The notes under the pieces: generated by a model | What the model saw: the letters and a program-made list of their open reading frames with translations, nothing else | The model's database searches: none | What the model was told of the DNA's origin: nothing | Part shown: positions 23,623-23,951 of the stretch, in pieces | Numbering within the stretch: the first letter of the stretch is position 1 | Layout: each line of letters begins with the position of its first letter | DNA from: Patescibacteria group bacterium | Lineage (GTDB): Bacteria; Patescibacteriota; Gracilibacteria; UM-FILTER-43-11 | Length of the DNA stretch: 23,951 nucleotides | Assembly: GCA_029260985.1 (NCBI GenBank) | Contig: JAJDCE010000024.1 | Coordinates: forward strand, 1-23,951 | Direction: 5' to 3' | Translations under genes and position numbers: made by a program

Positions 23623-23951
23623 AAAGCAAATAAATCGTTATAATAGTTTTTTATTTTCCATTCAGAATATCCATTTTTTTGATTTTCAACATCCAATTCC
23701 CATTCCAAAGGATTATTACGAACATAATTACGAATGTTATCTAATGATTTTTCATTCCGCACAATATGGTCATAATATGAACGTTGCCATTGGAAATATT
23801 TTTTGTTTTGCACAGCATTAATCTCCCTTGTTACAGATGATTTGAAACCATGGACAATTTTGGGCATCAACATTTTTGAACGATCAACCATTTTCCCATC
23901 ACACTGTAGGGGGCGCACATGTGCGCCCCCTACATGTGCAACCCCACCCCC
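23619..23951 (-). CDS. REP-associated Y1 transposase (C-terminal part, runs off the window)
   Basis: The C-terminal part of an IS200-like/TnpA-REP (Y1_Tnp) protein is visible. It has GFKSSVTREIN, then WQRSYYDHIVRNEKSLDNIRNYVRNNPLEWELD, which contains the likely catalytic tyrosine (in YYDH) and the family's YV.NNP end. These enzymes nick and rejoin ssDNA through a 5'-phosphotyrosine link and act on REP palindromes. The N-terminal half with the HUH motif is missing because the open frame continues to the window edge; upstream codons give GGGVAHVGGAHVRPLQ. A GTG at 23918 could be taken for a start, but it lies inside a palindrome and would leave out the HUH motif, so I treat the gene as partial. 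It is the only gene here ending in TGA, and it overlaps dprA by 4 nt. Confidence 0.85.
   Translation of the reverse strand, partial: GGGVAHVGGAHVRPLQCDGKMVDRSKMLMPKIVHGFKSSVTREINAVQNKKYFQWQRSYYDHIVRNEKSLDNIRNYVRNNPLEWELDVENQKNGYSEWKIKNYYNDLFAL
23905..23934. repeat. Perfect 30-bp GC-rich palindrome (REP-like) inside the transposase frame
   Basis: The two 15-nt arms meet at ACATGT in the centre, with no unpaired base. Each arm is TGTAGGGGGCGCACA or its complement. It is translated in frame as VGGAHVRPLQ. It is far more GC-rich than its surroundings and resembles REP palindromes associated with this transposase family. Confidence 0.9.

Noticed and set aside
1..23951. Alternative genetic code (UGA as Gly)
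   Set aside because: All genes, including rpoB and rpoC, are full length with no internal TGA, and one gene ends in TGA.
1..23951. CRISPR array, tRNA, rRNA or prophage
   Set aside because: No regularly spaced repeats, cloverleaf tRNA with CCA-type ends, rRNA signature or phage genes were seen on either strand.

Overview
The window is about 24 kb of AT-rich bacterial chromosome, almost entirely coded on the minus strand. It looks like a Candidate Phyla Radiation / Patescibacteria genome, and the Peregrinibacteria side of that group is my best guess. The reasons are an S-layer-homology protein, multi-PAS sensor proteins, a PBP1C-type peptidoglycan synthase, a REP-type Y1 transposase, and start sites without Shine-Dalgarno sequences. 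The genes read through cleanly with the standard stop codons, so nothing suggests the UGA=Gly code of Gracilibacteria/Absconditabacteria. The taxonomic call is inference, since no 16S rRNA or tRNA gene lies in the window.

Reading along the minus strand (high to low coordinates), the window opens with the 3' part of a Y1/REP transposase that runs off the end and carries a perfect 30-bp palindrome inside its reading frame. Its stop codon overlaps the start of dprA (ssDNA-binding RecA loader). One plus-strand gene for an unknown exported protein lies between dprA and pbpC, and its stop codon overlaps that of dprA. pbpC encodes a bifunctional peptidoglycan synthase. A 371-bp gap then holds a strong sigma70-like promoter and a terminator-like hairpin with a U7 tract, together forming a possible attenuated leader for the next operon.

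That operon is rpoB-ssb-rpoC-rpsL-rpsG. It carries the two large RNA polymerase subunits and ribosomal proteins S12 and S7, with a single-strand-binding protein gene placed between rpoB and rpoC. rplJ/rplL are not upstream, and fusA/tuf do not follow rpsG. RpoB ends in a long, very acidic tail, and RpoC carries a charged insertion near its N terminus.

After a 141-bp spacer with three chained hairpins and a promoter comes a seven-gene signalling cluster: an SLH-domain secreted protein, a four-PAS protein, a small membrane protein, a dCACHE-HAMP-PAS-HAMP-PAS histidine kinase, two single-domain receivers, and a six-PAS protein. Neither PAS protein has a catalytic domain, and both end in the same basic coiled-coil motif. 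No DNA-binding or enzymatic output domain appears anywhere in the cluster. Signal most likely passes through protein-protein contacts from the kinase to the CheY-like receivers, with the PAS proteins as partners. This cluster is the best candidate for an undescribed system.
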